A stretch of DNA of 8,880 nt from Rhodobacter sp. (GCA_027482795.1 JAIXVS010000314.1:1-8880), one strand, 5' to 3'; counted from the stretch's first letter, positions 1 through 7,505 are shown. Numbers and translations: made by a program. The notes: a model not told the origin generated them from the sequence alone.

Positions 1-337
1 CGCCCTGCGCGAAGCGTTTGAAGACATCGGCCTGCCGCCCTCGCATGTGCAGGTTTTGGGCGCGCTGCCTGCGCATGAAACGGTCACGGGGTTTGAAATG
101 ACACCCTTCATCGGCTTACTTCACGCACCGCCCCCCTTTACCCCAGATCGCGCCGAAGTGGCCGAAGTGTTTTCTGTGCCCTTGGATTTTCTGCGGCGGC
201 CCCAGAATTTTCGCATTGAACAGCGCAATTGGCAGGGCCAGCCACGGTATTTTTACACCGCGCCCTATGGCCCCTATTATATTTGGGGGGCGACCGCGCG
301 GGTGCTGTTTGGGTTGGCGCAAAGGCTCAACCCATGA
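1..337 (+). CDS. CoA pyrophosphatase-type Nudix hydrolase, C-terminal part
   Basis: Only the last 111 codons lie in the window (frame starting at base 2); the start is upstream. Seen: the visible protein opens with ALREAFEDIGL, which is the second half of a Nudix box (REx2E[DE]xGx), so the metal-binding glutamates are present. The rest, with a core GALPAHETVTGFEMTPFIGL and a tail ending YYIWGATARVLFGLAQRL, matches the layout of the YeaB/NudL (UPF0035) subfamily. Known of the family: these enzymes are proposed to hydrolyse CoA and CoA derivatives to phosphopantetheine and 3',5'-ADP. Its TGA overlaps the ATG of cca (ATGA at 334-337), suggesting translational coupling. Another small-molecule Nudix enzyme is possible because the N-terminal half is not visible. 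The last ~150 bases are unlikely to be anything else, as the neighbouring frame is cca. Confidence 0.88.
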   Translation, partial: ALREAFEDIGLPPSHVQVLGALPAHETVTGFEMTPFIGLLHAPPPFTPDRAEVAEVFSVPLDFLRRPQNFRIEQRNWQGQPRYFYTAPYGPYYIWGATARVLFGLAQRLNP

Positions 338-1473
338 AAATCGCGGTAGATTGGTTACAGGACAGCGACTTGCAGCGCCTGATGGCCGCGCTGAATGATG
401 CGGGTTATCAAACGCTGGCCGTGGGCGGCTGCGTGCGCAACGCGCTGATGGGGCGGGCGATTTCGGATGTAGATTTGGCCACGGCGGCCCTACCAAGAAT
501 AGTCACTAACACGGCGGTTAGTCTAGGTTTTCGGGCAATTCCCACGGGCATAGATCATGGCACGATAACGGTGGTGACACCGCACCGCGCGTATGAGATT
601 ACCACCTTTCGCCGTGATATTGCGACCGATGGCCGTCATGCGCAGGTACAGTTCGCGGATGATGTCGCGCAAGATGCCGCGCGGCGGGATTTTACCATCA
701 ATGCCCTATACATCGCCGCCGATGGCACGGTAATTGATCCACTGGGCGGATTGCCCGATATCGCCGCCCGCCGCGTGCGGTTTGTTGGCGATGCGGGCGC
801 GCGGATACGCGAAGATTACCTGCGTATTCTGCGATTCTTTCGCTTTAGTGCCATTTATGGCGATATGGATGCGGGGTTTGATGCCGAAACGCTGGCCGCC
901 TGCGCGGCGCATTTGGACGGGATTGATACCCTGTCGCGCGAACGGGTGGGCCAAGAAATGCGCAAGCTGCTGGCCGCAGCCAATCCCGCCCCTGCCTTGG
1001 CCGCAATGGCGCAAACAGGCGTTTTGGCGCGGGTTTTGGCAGGGGCCGACGCGCGGCCTATCGCGCCGTTGGTGCATTTGGAAAACGGTCATCCACGTGG
1101 GCCTATCGCGCGGCTTGCGCTGCTGGGTGGGCAAGATGTGGGCGACGGCCTGCGCCTGTCACGCGCCGAAATGGCTATGTTAGAGGCTATTCGCAGTGAA
1201 ATTGGCAGCACGCTAACCCCTGCGGCGCTGGGCTGGCGGCATGGGGCGGATTTGGCGGGCGATGTTATTTTCGCCCGCGCGGCGCTGATGGGGCAGGGCC
1301 TGCCACAAAACTGGAACGTTGACATTCAGCGCGGCGCGGCGGCGATATGCCCCGTCACAGCGGCGGATTTCATGCCGCATCTTTCAGGCCCAGACTTGGG
1401 CCGCGCATTGCGCGATGCCACCAACCGCTGGCTTGCCAGCGATTTGCGCGCGGCCAAGGCCGACCTGATCTAA
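334..1473 (+). CDS. cca: CCA tRNA nucleotidyltransferase (class II)
   Basis: 379 residues. It adds or repairs the 3'-CCA end of tRNAs in the cytoplasm using CTP and ATP, without a nucleic acid template. Seen: the nucleotidyltransferase motif GGCVRNAL (31-38) followed by the metal-binding DVD (45-47); RRDFTINAL (117-125); DYLRILRFFRF (161-171); and an ERVGQEM helix (203-209). These are the class II CCA-enzyme head and neck motifs in the right order. No HD phosphohydrolase domain follows; the alpha-helical tail ends LGRALRDATNRWLASDLRAAKADLI split over 355-379, as in alphaproteobacterial forms. The frame is open upstream to 229, but ATG 334 is preferred: AAAGG at 321-325 is 8 bases upstream, the start overlaps the Nudix stop, and the upstream extension would lie inside that gene. 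Oddity: codons 53-64 contain a cluster of rare AGA, ATA and CTA codons. Poly(A) polymerase I is the main alternative but would normally be longer. Confidence 0.95.
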   Translation: MKIAVDWLQDSDLQRLMAALNDAGYQTLAVGGCVRNALMGRAISDVDLATAALPRIVTNTAVSLGFRAIPTGIDHGTITVVTPHRAYEITTFRRDIATDGRHAQVQFADDVAQDAARRDFTINALYIAADGTVIDPLGGLPDIAARRVRFVGDAGARIREDYLRILRFFRFSAIYGDMDAGFDAETLAACAAHLDGIDTLSRERVGQEMRKLLAAANPAPALAAMAQTGVLARVLAGADARPIAPLVHLENGHPRGPIARLALLGGQDVGDGLRLSRAEMAMLEAIRSEIGSTLTPAALGWRHGADLAGDVIFARAALMGQGLPQNWNVDIQRGAAAICPVTAADFMPHLSGPDLGRALRDATNRWLASDLRAAKADLI

Positions 1474-1530
1474 CCGCCCTTTCCCTTTGCCCGCCTTGCG
1501 ATATATGCTGACGCGCAGGAGCGCACCCAA

Positions 1531-3366
1531 ATGTTCAAATTTTTCGAGGGGTTGATCGACCCCTATCAACCCTATCCTATCAGCGACACGCCCCCGACAC
1601 GGCTTTGGCCGTTTTTGGCCGAATATGTGCGCCCGTTTCGGATGATCTTTCTGGTCACGGGCGTCATCTCGGCGCTGAACGCCATGTTGGAAGTGGCGCT
1701 GATTTGGTACATGGGGCGGATTGTGGATGTGCTGGCGGCCAGCCAACCTGCGCAAATTTGGGCCGATTATGGCAGCGAAATACTTATCGTGGGGCTGGCC
1801 GTTCTGCTGGCCAAACCGATGATTGGCGCCGTGGGCGTGGCGCTGCTGCACAATACGATTCTGCCCAATTTTACATCTATGATGCGGTACCGCGCTCATG
1901 CCCATGTGCTGCGCCAGCCCGTGGGATGGTTCGAATCTGATTTTGCAGGCCGCATTGCCAACCGCATTATGCAAACACCCCCAGCGGCGGGTGAGGTGGT
2001 GTTTGACACCTTTGATGCGGTGGCCTTTGCCTCTACTTCGCTGATCGGGGCGGGGATTATGCTGGCGGGGGCCGACCCGATTTTGCTGGCACCTTTGGTG
2101 ATTTGGTTTGCGGGATACCTTTTGTTGATGCGCTGGACAGTGCGGCGCGCGGGCCCCGCCGCCGAACGCGCGTCCGAAGCGCGGTCTGCCGTAACGGGCC
2201 GCGTGGTGGACAGTTATTCCAACATCCATTCCGTCAAACTGTTCGCCAATGGCAACCAAGAACTTGCCTATGGGCGCGAAGCGATTGAAGACGCGCGCCA
2301 AACCTTTATGGCCGAAATGCGCATTGTGACCAAAATGGACACGACGCTTTCGTTTTTGAACGGATTTTTGGTAACTGCAATCACAGGCTGGGCGATTTAC
2401 CTGTGGTACACTGGCGCGGCCACTTTGGGCACCGTCGCGTTGGCCACGACGATTGCGCTGCGGCTGACCAATATGACCTATTGGATCATGTGGGTGACAA
2501 CCAATTTGGTCAAAAACCTTGGCACCATTTCCGAAGGGATGCAGACCATTGCGCAGGCCGTCACGTTGACAGATGCGCCAAATGCCCCTGCGCTGACCTT
2601 TTCCAAGGGCGAGATTGTTTTGGACGGTGTCTCGCACCATTACGGGCGCGGTGCGGGCGGGTTGCAGGGCGTAGCCCTGACGATCAAGCCCAATGAAAAA
2701 ATCGGCATTGTCGGGCGGTCTGGGTCGGGCAAATCAACCCTTGTTAAGCTGATTTTGCGGTTCTATGCGCCCGAATCGGGGCGGATTTTGATTGACGGTC
2801 AGGATATTGCCAGCGTCACCCAAGACAGCCTGCGCGCGCAAACGGGCATGGTCCAGCAAGACAGCAGCCTGATGCACCGATCTGTGCGCGAAAATATCCT
2901 ATATGGCCGCCCAAGCGCGAGCGAGGCCGAAATGGTCGAGGCTGCCCGCAAGGCCGATGCGCTGGCCTTTATCCAAACCCTGCGCGATCCGCAGGGGCGC
3001 ACAGGCTTTGATGCCCATGTCGGCGAGCGGGGGGTAAAGCTTTCGGGTGGGCAGCGGCAGCGCGTGGCGCTGGCGCGGGTTATCCTAAAAGACGCGCCGA
3101 TTTTGATTTTGGACGAGGCGACTTCGGCGCTGGATTCAGAGGCAGAGGCCGCCATTCAAACCGCCCTTTATGGCGTGATGCAGGGCAAAACCGTGATCGC
3201 CATTGCGCACCGCCTGTCAACCATCGCCCAGATGGACCGCATTGTCGTGCTGGATGATGGCCGCGTGGCCGAGCAAGGCACGCACGCCGAACTTTTGGCG
3301 CAAAAGGGTCTGTATGCTGGGTTCTGGGCGCGCCAATCTGGCGGGTTTTTGGGAGAAGATGCATGA
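1531..3366 (+). CDS. ABC exporter half-transporter (TMD-NBD), first of a tandem pair
   Basis: 611 residues, a normal length for a fused type IV (MsbA-like) exporter half. Residues about 35-340 are a six-helix ABC transmembrane domain; the segment WFESDFAGRIANRIMQ (133-148) is the conserved intracellular-loop region. The ATPase domain starts near 360: Walker A GRSGSGKST (395-403), Q-loop Q443, signature LSGGQ (504-508), Walker B ILILDE (524-529) with catalytic E529, D-loop SALD, and H-loop H560. All are intact. Start: ATG 1531 has CAGGAG at 1516-1521, 9 bases upstream. The gene lies 57 bases after cca, and its stop overlaps the start of the second ABC gene (ATGA 3363-3366), whose Shine-Dalgarno site (GGGAGA 3351-3356) sits inside this gene. 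From recall, similar proteins beginning MFK-FE-DP with a DFAGRIA motif are widespread in alphaproteobacteria as 'multidrug' exporters, with no proven substrate. Inferred: inner-membrane heterodimer with the next product. Confidence 0.93.
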   Translation: MFKFFEGLIDPYQPYPISDTPPTRLWPFLAEYVRPFRMIFLVTGVISALNAMLEVALIWYMGRIVDVLAASQPAQIWADYGSEILIVGLAVLLAKPMIGAVGVALLHNTILPNFTSMMRYRAHAHVLRQPVGWFESDFAGRIANRIMQTPPAAGEVVFDTFDAVAFASTSLIGAGIMLAGADPILLAPLVIWFAGYLLLMRWTVRRAGPAAERASEARSAVTGRVVDSYSNIHSVKLFANGNQELAYGREAIEDARQTFMAEMRIVTKMDTTLSFLNGFLVTAITGWAIYLWYTGAATLGTVALATTIALRLTNMTYWIMWVTTNLVKNLGTISEGMQTIAQAVTLTDAPNAPALTFSKGEIVLDGVSHHYGRGAGGLQGVALTIKPNEKIGIVGRSGSGKSTLVKLILRFYAPESGRILIDGQDIASVTQDSLRAQTGMVQQDSSLMHRSVRENILYGRPSASEAEMVEAARKADALAFIQTLRDPQGRTGFDAHVGERGVKLSGGQRQRVALARVILKDAPILILDEATSALDSEAEAAIQTALYGVMQGKTVIAIAHRLSTIAQMDRIVVLDDGRVAEQGTHAELLAQKGLYAGFWARQSGGFLGEDA

Positions 3367-5210
3367 GCTTTTCCCCCATATTAGGCCCGCATATCCCTGC
3401 ATTTGAACCTGCCACCACACCACCGCCGCAAAAAATGCTGGCCTTCTTCCGCTGGGCGATAAAGGGCGCAGGTTGGGGTGTGGTTTGGGCCACATTTTGG
3501 TCAGCCGCCGCAGGCTCGATGGAGGCGATTACCGCCACACTTTTGGGGCTGGTGATTGACACGCTGACAGGGGCCAACCCTGCAACGGTGTTTACAGACC
3601 ATCTGTGGGTGCTGGTGATATTCACGCTATATTATGTCGTGCTGCGGCCCATTGCCTTTGGTATGAACACGGCATCAGCCTCGGTTCGGCTGGAACCCAA
3701 CCTGTTTCCGCTGATCCTGTCGCGCCTGCACCGCTATACTATGGGCCAAGCGGTGACGTTTTTTGACAACGATTTTGCGGGCCGTATCGCGCAAAAGCAG
3801 ATGCAAACGGCGCGCGCGGCCACGGATGTTGTGACCAGCATGATCGAAACGGCGGCGTTTTCGCTGTCTTCCGTGGTGGGGTCGATGCTGCTGCTGCTGA
3901 CCATTGATGCGCGCATTGCGGGGTTACTGGCGGTTTGGGTGATTGGCTATTTGGTGTTTATCCGTGTCTCCTTGCGCCGTGTGCGCGGCGCATCGGGCGC
4001 GCGGGCGGCGGCGCGGGCCATGGTAACGGGGCAGATTGTAGACACAGTCACCAACATGAAAACCGTCAAACTGTTCGCCCATGCCGAGTATGAGGACCGC
4101 GTTGCGCTGGGCGCGATGGCAGGTTTTCGTGAAAAGGCGATTGCTTATGGCATGATCTCGTCTTGGTTTCGCTTTACCCTCACGGCGATTGCGGGGGTTT
4201 TGCCCGTTTTGCTGGTGTGCGGCACGGTTTGGCTGTGGAGCATTGGGGCCGCCAGCATTGGTGATATTGCGGCGGCTGGCACGGTTTCCTTCCGCCTTAG
4301 CCAAATGACGGGCTGGGTTTCGTTCAGCCTGATGTCAATTTTCGGCAATTTGGGCGAGGTGGAAGATGGCCTGCGCACCCTATGCGTGCCCTATACCCTG
4401 ACCGATAAGGCAGGCGCGGCAGAGATGCCGCGCGCCAAAGGCGCGATAGATTTGCAGGACGTATCCTTTGCCTATGGGCGGCAAAAGGGCGGGCTGGATC
4501 GTATTTCGCTGTCGATCAAAGCGGGCGAAAAGCTGGGGATTGTGGGCGCTTCGGGTGCGGGCAAAACCACTTTGGTTGCCCTAATCATGCGGCTGTATGA
4601 CCCCGAATCAGGGCGCGTTTTGATTGACGGCATTGATTTGCGCGATGTCAGTCAAGAAAGCCTGCGGCGGCAAATTGGCATGGTCACGCAGGAAACGGCG
4701 ATGTTCAACCGCACTGCGCGCGAGAATATCCAATACGGTAACCCATCCGCCAGCGAGGATGATGTTATCGCCGCCGCCAGCGCCGCCGAAGCGCATGAGT
4801 TTATTCTGGGCCTGAAAGATTTCAATGGACGTATGGGTTATGATGCCTATCTGGGCGAACGGGGCGTAAAACTTTCGGGCGGCCAGCGCCAGCGCATCGC
4901 CCTTGCCCGCGCCTTTTTGAAAGACGCCCCGATACTGGTGCTAGACGAGGCGACATCCGCGCTGGACAGCGAGGTTGAGGCGCACATTCAGGGCGCGCTC
5001 GCAAAGGTGATGGCGGGCAAAACCGTGCTGGCCATTGCGCACCGCCTGTCGACCATTGCCGAAATGGACAGAATCATTGTTATGGATCAAGGGCATATCG
5101 CCGAACAAGGCAGCCATAGTGACCTTTTGGCCAAAGGCGGGCTATATGCGAAATATTGGGCGCGCCAATCGGGTGGGTTTATTGGCGTTGATGTAAAGGC
5201 TGCCGAATGA
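3363..5210 (+). CDS. ABC exporter half-transporter (TMD-NBD), second of a tandem pair
   Basis: 615 residues, with a proline-rich cytoplasmic N-terminus (about 8-22) before the first helix. The transmembrane domain spans roughly 28-345 and the ATPase domain starts near 360. Seen: Walker A GASGAGKTT (395-403), Q-loop Q443, LSGGQ (504-508), Walker B ILVLDE (524-529) with E529, and H560, all at the same residue numbers as in the preceding protein. DFAGRIA also falls at the same position (137-143), so the two look like nearly gapless paralogues. Stretches 498-511, 558-566 and 599-606 are identical. Both ATP sites look catalytic, unlike many heterodimeric exporters with one degenerate site. The start at ATG 3363 is supported by GGGAGA at 3351-3356 and by the ATGA overlap. 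The stop overlaps the methyltransferase start in the same manner. The substrate is unknown; lipid, peptide or drug export are all compatible. Confidence 0.93.
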   Translation: MSFSPILGPHIPAFEPATTPPPQKMLAFFRWAIKGAGWGVVWATFWSAAAGSMEAITATLLGLVIDTLTGANPATVFTDHLWVLVIFTLYYVVLRPIAFGMNTASASVRLEPNLFPLILSRLHRYTMGQAVTFFDNDFAGRIAQKQMQTARAATDVVTSMIETAAFSLSSVVGSMLLLLTIDARIAGLLAVWVIGYLVFIRVSLRRVRGASGARAAARAMVTGQIVDTVTNMKTVKLFAHAEYEDRVALGAMAGFREKAIAYGMISSWFRFTLTAIAGVLPVLLVCGTVWLWSIGAASIGDIAAAGTVSFRLSQMTGWVSFSLMSIFGNLGEVEDGLRTLCVPYTLTDKAGAAEMPRAKGAIDLQDVSFAYGRQKGGLDRISLSIKAGEKLGIVGASGAGKTTLVALIMRLYDPESGRVLIDGIDLRDVSQESLRRQIGMVTQETAMFNRTARENIQYGNPSASEDDVIAAASAAEAHEFILGLKDFNGRMGYDAYLGERGVKLSGGQRQRIALARAFLKDAPILVLDEATSALDSEVEAHIQGALAKVMAGKTVLAIAHRLSTIAEMDRIIVMDQGHIAEQGSHSDLLAKGGLYAKYWARQSGGFIGVDVKAAE

Positions 5211-6418
5211 AACTGACCATTGAGCGGCTGGGTCATTTGGGCGATGCCATTGCCATGGGGCCAGATGGGCCGATTTACCTGAAAGGCTTTTTGCCGGGTG
5301 AGGAGATTGAGGGCGATGATCTATCCGCCATGCGGATCATCACGCCCAGCCAAAGCCGCGTTCGCCCGCCCTGCACCCATGCCCGCGCTTGTGGGGGCTG
5401 CGCGCTGCAACATGCCGCCGATAGTTTTGTGTCGGGTTGGAAGACCGAAGTTGTGCAGTCCGCGCTGCGGGGGCAGGGGATTGAGGCGGATTTTCTGCCG
5501 ATGCATGTCTCGCCGCCCCGTTCGCGCCGCCGCGCGACATTTTCGGCGCGGCGCACCAAAGGCGGGGTGACCATTGGCTTTCACGCCCGCGCGTCTGACG
5601 TGCTGGTCGATATTCCAAACTGCCAGCTGTTGCACCCCGACCTTCTGGCCGCCCTGCCCAAACTTGAACCGCTGGTGCGGCTGGGCGCGACGCGGGTTGC
5701 GGAAATTCAAATTCAGGTCACCCAAACGCTGACAGGGCTGGATGTGGCTGTATCCGAAGGCAAGGAACCGGATGCACCCGCGCAAATGGAACTGGCGCGG
5801 ATATGCGAGGGCGCGGGTTTTGCGCGGCTGACGTGGAACGGTGAGATGGTGGCCATGCGCCACGCGCCGATGCTACGTTTTGGCCGTGCCATGGTCACCC
5901 CGCCGCCAAACGCATTTCTTCAGGCCACCGCACAGGGCGAGGCAGCTTTGCTGGCCGCGGTGCGGCGCGCTGTGGGCCCTGCACGCAAGATTGTTGATCT
6001 GTTCGCAGGGTTGGGCACCTTTGCCCTGCCCTTGGCCGAGGGGGCCGACGTGCTGGCGGTTGAAGGTGATGCCAAAATGTTGGCCGCCCTTAGCCTTGGC
6101 GCGCGCGGCGCGGAACAACTGCACCGCGTTGATACGCAAACCCGCGATCTGTTTCGCCGCCCGTTAGAGCCTGACGAGTTTAAGGGCATGGATGCCGTTG
6201 TCATCGACCCGCCCCGCGCAGGGGCCGAGGCGCAGATGACAACGCTGGCCCAAACAAAGGTGCCGCGCATTGCAGCCGTATCTTGCAACCCCGTGACCTT
6301 TGCCCGTGATGCCAAGATTTTGCTGGCAGGCGGCTATCATTTGGATTTTGTCCAAGTGGTCGATCAATTCCGCTGGTCACAGCATATTGAACTGGCAGCA
6401 GGCTTTTCGCGCCCATAA
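5207..6418 (+). CDS. TrmA/RlmD-family RNA (uracil-5)-methyltransferase, Fe-S type
   Basis: 403 residues. Class I SAM-dependent methyltransferase that should form 5-methyluridine in RNA, most likely 23S rRNA as in RlmD/RlmC; the exact target base cannot be read from sequence. Seen: a short TRAM-like N-terminus (1-48); a C-x5-C-x2-C cluster (C56, C62, C65) plus C139 in IPNCQL, the four ligands of the family's [4Fe-4S] cluster; NAFLQAT (235-241); SAM motif DLFAGLGTFALPLA (264-277); DPPRAG (334-339); the nucleophile in VSCNPVTFARD (C360); and QHIELAAGF (392-400) with the likely general base E395. All catalytic residues are intact. AAAGG at 5195-5199 lies 7 bases before ATG 5207, which overlaps the ABC stop. 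The TRAM region appears to lack about one strand compared with my recollection of E. coli RlmD, explaining the shorter length. A tRNA target (TrmA-like) is less likely because TrmA lacks the Fe-S cluster. Confidence 0.9.
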   Translation: MKLTIERLGHLGDAIAMGPDGPIYLKGFLPGEEIEGDDLSAMRIITPSQSRVRPPCTHARACGGCALQHAADSFVSGWKTEVVQSALRGQGIEADFLPMHVSPPRSRRRATFSARRTKGGVTIGFHARASDVLVDIPNCQLLHPDLLAALPKLEPLVRLGATRVAEIQIQVTQTLTGLDVAVSEGKEPDAPAQMELARICEGAGFARLTWNGEMVAMRHAPMLRFGRAMVTPPPNAFLQATAQGEAALLAAVRRAVGPARKIVDLFAGLGTFALPLAEGADVLAVEGDAKMLAALSLGARGAEQLHRVDTQTRDLFRRPLEPDEFKGMDAVVIDPPRAGAEAQMTTLAQTKVPRIAAVSCNPVTFARDAKILLAGGYHLDFVQVVDQFRWSQHIELAAGFSRP

Positions 6419-6437
6419 AGTACTGGAAACGGCCCGC

Positions 6438-6465
6438 ATGTTTTTGTATGGCTGAAAAAAAACAT
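6438..6465. repeat. A/T-rich inverted repeat in the methyltransferase-ldt gap
   Basis: ATGTTTTT (6438-6445) is the exact reverse complement of AAAAACAT (6458-6465), separated by 12 bases. It lies in the 58-base gap between the methyltransferase stop and the next start, just upstream of that gene's ribosome site. As RNA the stem is weak (mostly A-U). It could be a modest terminator for the upstream operon, an operator, or chance in an A/T-rich leader. I see no convincing promoter hexamers in the gap. Confidence 0.35.
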
Positions 6466-6476
6466 AAGAGCAGACC

Positions 6477-6965
6477 ATGATAGATAGACGCTTTTTTATT
6501 GTAACGGCCGCCGCCGCGCTGTCTGGCTGCGGATCAAAGTTTCGCAGCTATGATGGGCCCGAGGTCACCTTGATCGAGGTGCATAAGGCAGATCGGCGCA
6601 TGTATTTGCTGCATGGGTCTGAGGTGCTGAAAACCTATAAAATTCGTTTGGGCGGCAACCCCATTGGCCCCAAGCAGTTTGAAGGCGATCAGAAAACACC
6701 CGAAGGCGCGTATCGCATTACACATCGCAACCCAAATTCGGCCTATCACCTGTCGCTTGGCATCAGCTATCCGAATCAGGCAGATCGGGAATTTGCGAAA
6801 TCGCAAAACAAACGCCCTGGCGGGGATATTTTCATCCACGGCGGGCCAAAAGAATGGTTTGCGGGGCGCGATTGGACGGCGGGCTGCATCGCCGTGAAAG
6901 ACCGCGAGATGGAAGAGATTTTCGCCATGGTCAATCCCGGCGTTCAGATCAACATTTACCCGTAG
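6477..6965 (+). CDS. L,D-transpeptidase-like (YkuD) lipoprotein
   Basis: 162 residues. Seen: an N-terminus with twin arginine (DRRFF, residues 3-7), a short hydrophobic stretch and a lipobox LSGC with lipidation cysteine C18, so it is probably exported (perhaps by Tat) and anchored in the envelope. The YkuD catalytic domain follows from about 29: a P-x-G-x5-G-D-x-x-TPEG region (62-77), the catalytic histidine in IFIHGGP (H121) and the nucleophile in DWTAGCIAV (C137). Known of the family: such enzymes form 3-3 peptidoglycan crosslinks, attach lipoproteins, or cleave such links. The position after GCI is Ala rather than the common Arg, so which reaction it catalyses is open. Start ATG 6477 has AAGAG at 6466-6470, and no earlier start fits the signal. 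It sits 58 bases downstream of the methyltransferase gene, so read-through from the operon is possible. It converges on the CAP gene with only 14 bases between stops. Confidence 0.88.
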   Translation: MIDRRFFIVTAAAALSGCGSKFRSYDGPEVTLIEVHKADRRMYLLHGSEVLKTYKIRLGGNPIGPKQFEGDQKTPEGAYRITHRNPNSAYHLSLGISYPNQADREFAKSQNKRPGGDIFIHGGPKEWFAGRDWTAGCIAVKDREMEEIFAMVNPGVQINIYP

Positions 6966-6979
6966 CCGTGGGTGCTGGC

Positions 6980-7495
6980 TTACGCGCCAGTCATGAATGT
7001 CCACCAAATTTTGCCGTTTGATTCCTGATACCACGCAAAGCCCATCAGCGTGGCGGCGGGGTCAAGAATAACAGTGCGGGTTGTCGGCTCTAGCAGCCAC
7101 GCATTGATGGTTTGCAGTTCGGTTTCAAAGGTTTCCGAAATCAATTCCCCCAAGAATCGCCCCTGAAACCCCACGCGCTGGGCGCGCAGTAGGGGCGACG
7201 ATCCGTCAGATCCAAAATGCCAAGGCCTGTTTTGCACAGACATGTCGCGCGAATGGGTCAGCGCTGCGGCGTTCAGCTCGGCACTGAATTGCAGCGCGCC
7301 AAGGCCCGCGCGGGCGCGAATGGCATTAATGGAATCCAGCGCGCGAAAGGGGATGGCTTGGGCTTGGGTGTCGTTGATTTTATACACCGCCGAACGGCCC
7401 GCCGCATTCGCGCCGCCAAAGCTGGGCACCTGCCCGCCGCAGGCTGCCAGTACAGCGGCAGATAGGCCAAAAGCCATAGCATTACGTCTGTTCAT
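6980..7495 (-). CDS. CAP/SCP-domain lipoprotein
   Basis: 171 residues from the preferred start. Seen: NRRNAM (2-7) twin-arginine-like n-region, hydrophobic stretch, lipobox LAAC with C19, so an envelope lipoprotein is predicted. The CAP (cysteine-rich secretory protein/PR-1) fold is recognised by the helix LDSINAIRARAGLGAL (53-68), HSRDM (81-85), HFGSDGSSPLLRAQRVGF (93-110), the GELIS equivalent of the GENI motif (116-120), AWLLEPTTRTVILDP (132-146) and IWWTF near the end. The usual last-motif histidine (SPxHR) is Thr139 here. Bacterial CAP proteins are mostly of unknown function; envelope or peptidoglycan association is inferred from the two YkuD neighbours. Start choice: the frame extends 8 codons further, to 7519, but ATG 7495 has an AGGTGA site (7505-7500) and gives a proper signal peptide. 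Divergent from the second YkuD gene and convergent with the first. Confidence 0.85.
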   Translation of the reverse strand: MNRRNAMAFGLSAAVLAACGGQVPSFGGANAAGRSAVYKINDTQAQAIPFRALDSINAIRARAGLGALQFSAELNAAALTHSRDMSVQNRPWHFGSDGSSPLLRAQRVGFQGRFLGELISETFETELQTINAWLLEPTTRTVILDPAATLMGFAWYQESNGKIWWTFMTGA

Positions 7496-7499
7496 TGGG

Positions 7500-7505
7500 T
7501 CACCT
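7500..7505 (-). promoter_or_regulatory. Shine-Dalgarno site deciding the CAP gene start
   Basis: On the minus strand the bases read AGGTGA, ending 4 bases before the ATG at 7495. This favours that start over the upstream in-frame ATG at 7519, which would place extra charged residues before the signal peptide and would have this site inside its coding sequence. Confidence 0.7.

Noticed and set aside
229..333. Upstream extension of cca to an earlier ATG
   Set aside because: It would lie inside the Nudix gene; ATG 334 has a ribosome site and the ATGA overlap, and gives the normal family length.
1474..1530. Possible promoter (TATATG at 1502-1507) before the first ABC gene
   Set aside because: No acceptable -35 hexamer at 16-18 bases upstream; the gap may simply be an operon spacer.
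1384..2640. Long open frame on the minus strand, opposite the first ABC gene
   Set aside because: Its translation is rich in His, Arg, Gln and Gly with no recognisable domain, as expected of the antisense of a GC-rich gene; the + strand frame has complete ABC motifs.
6975..6990. CTGGC...GCCAG hairpin between the convergent genes as a terminator
   Set aside because: Only 5 pairs, largely inside the CAP coding end, and no T-tract on either strand.
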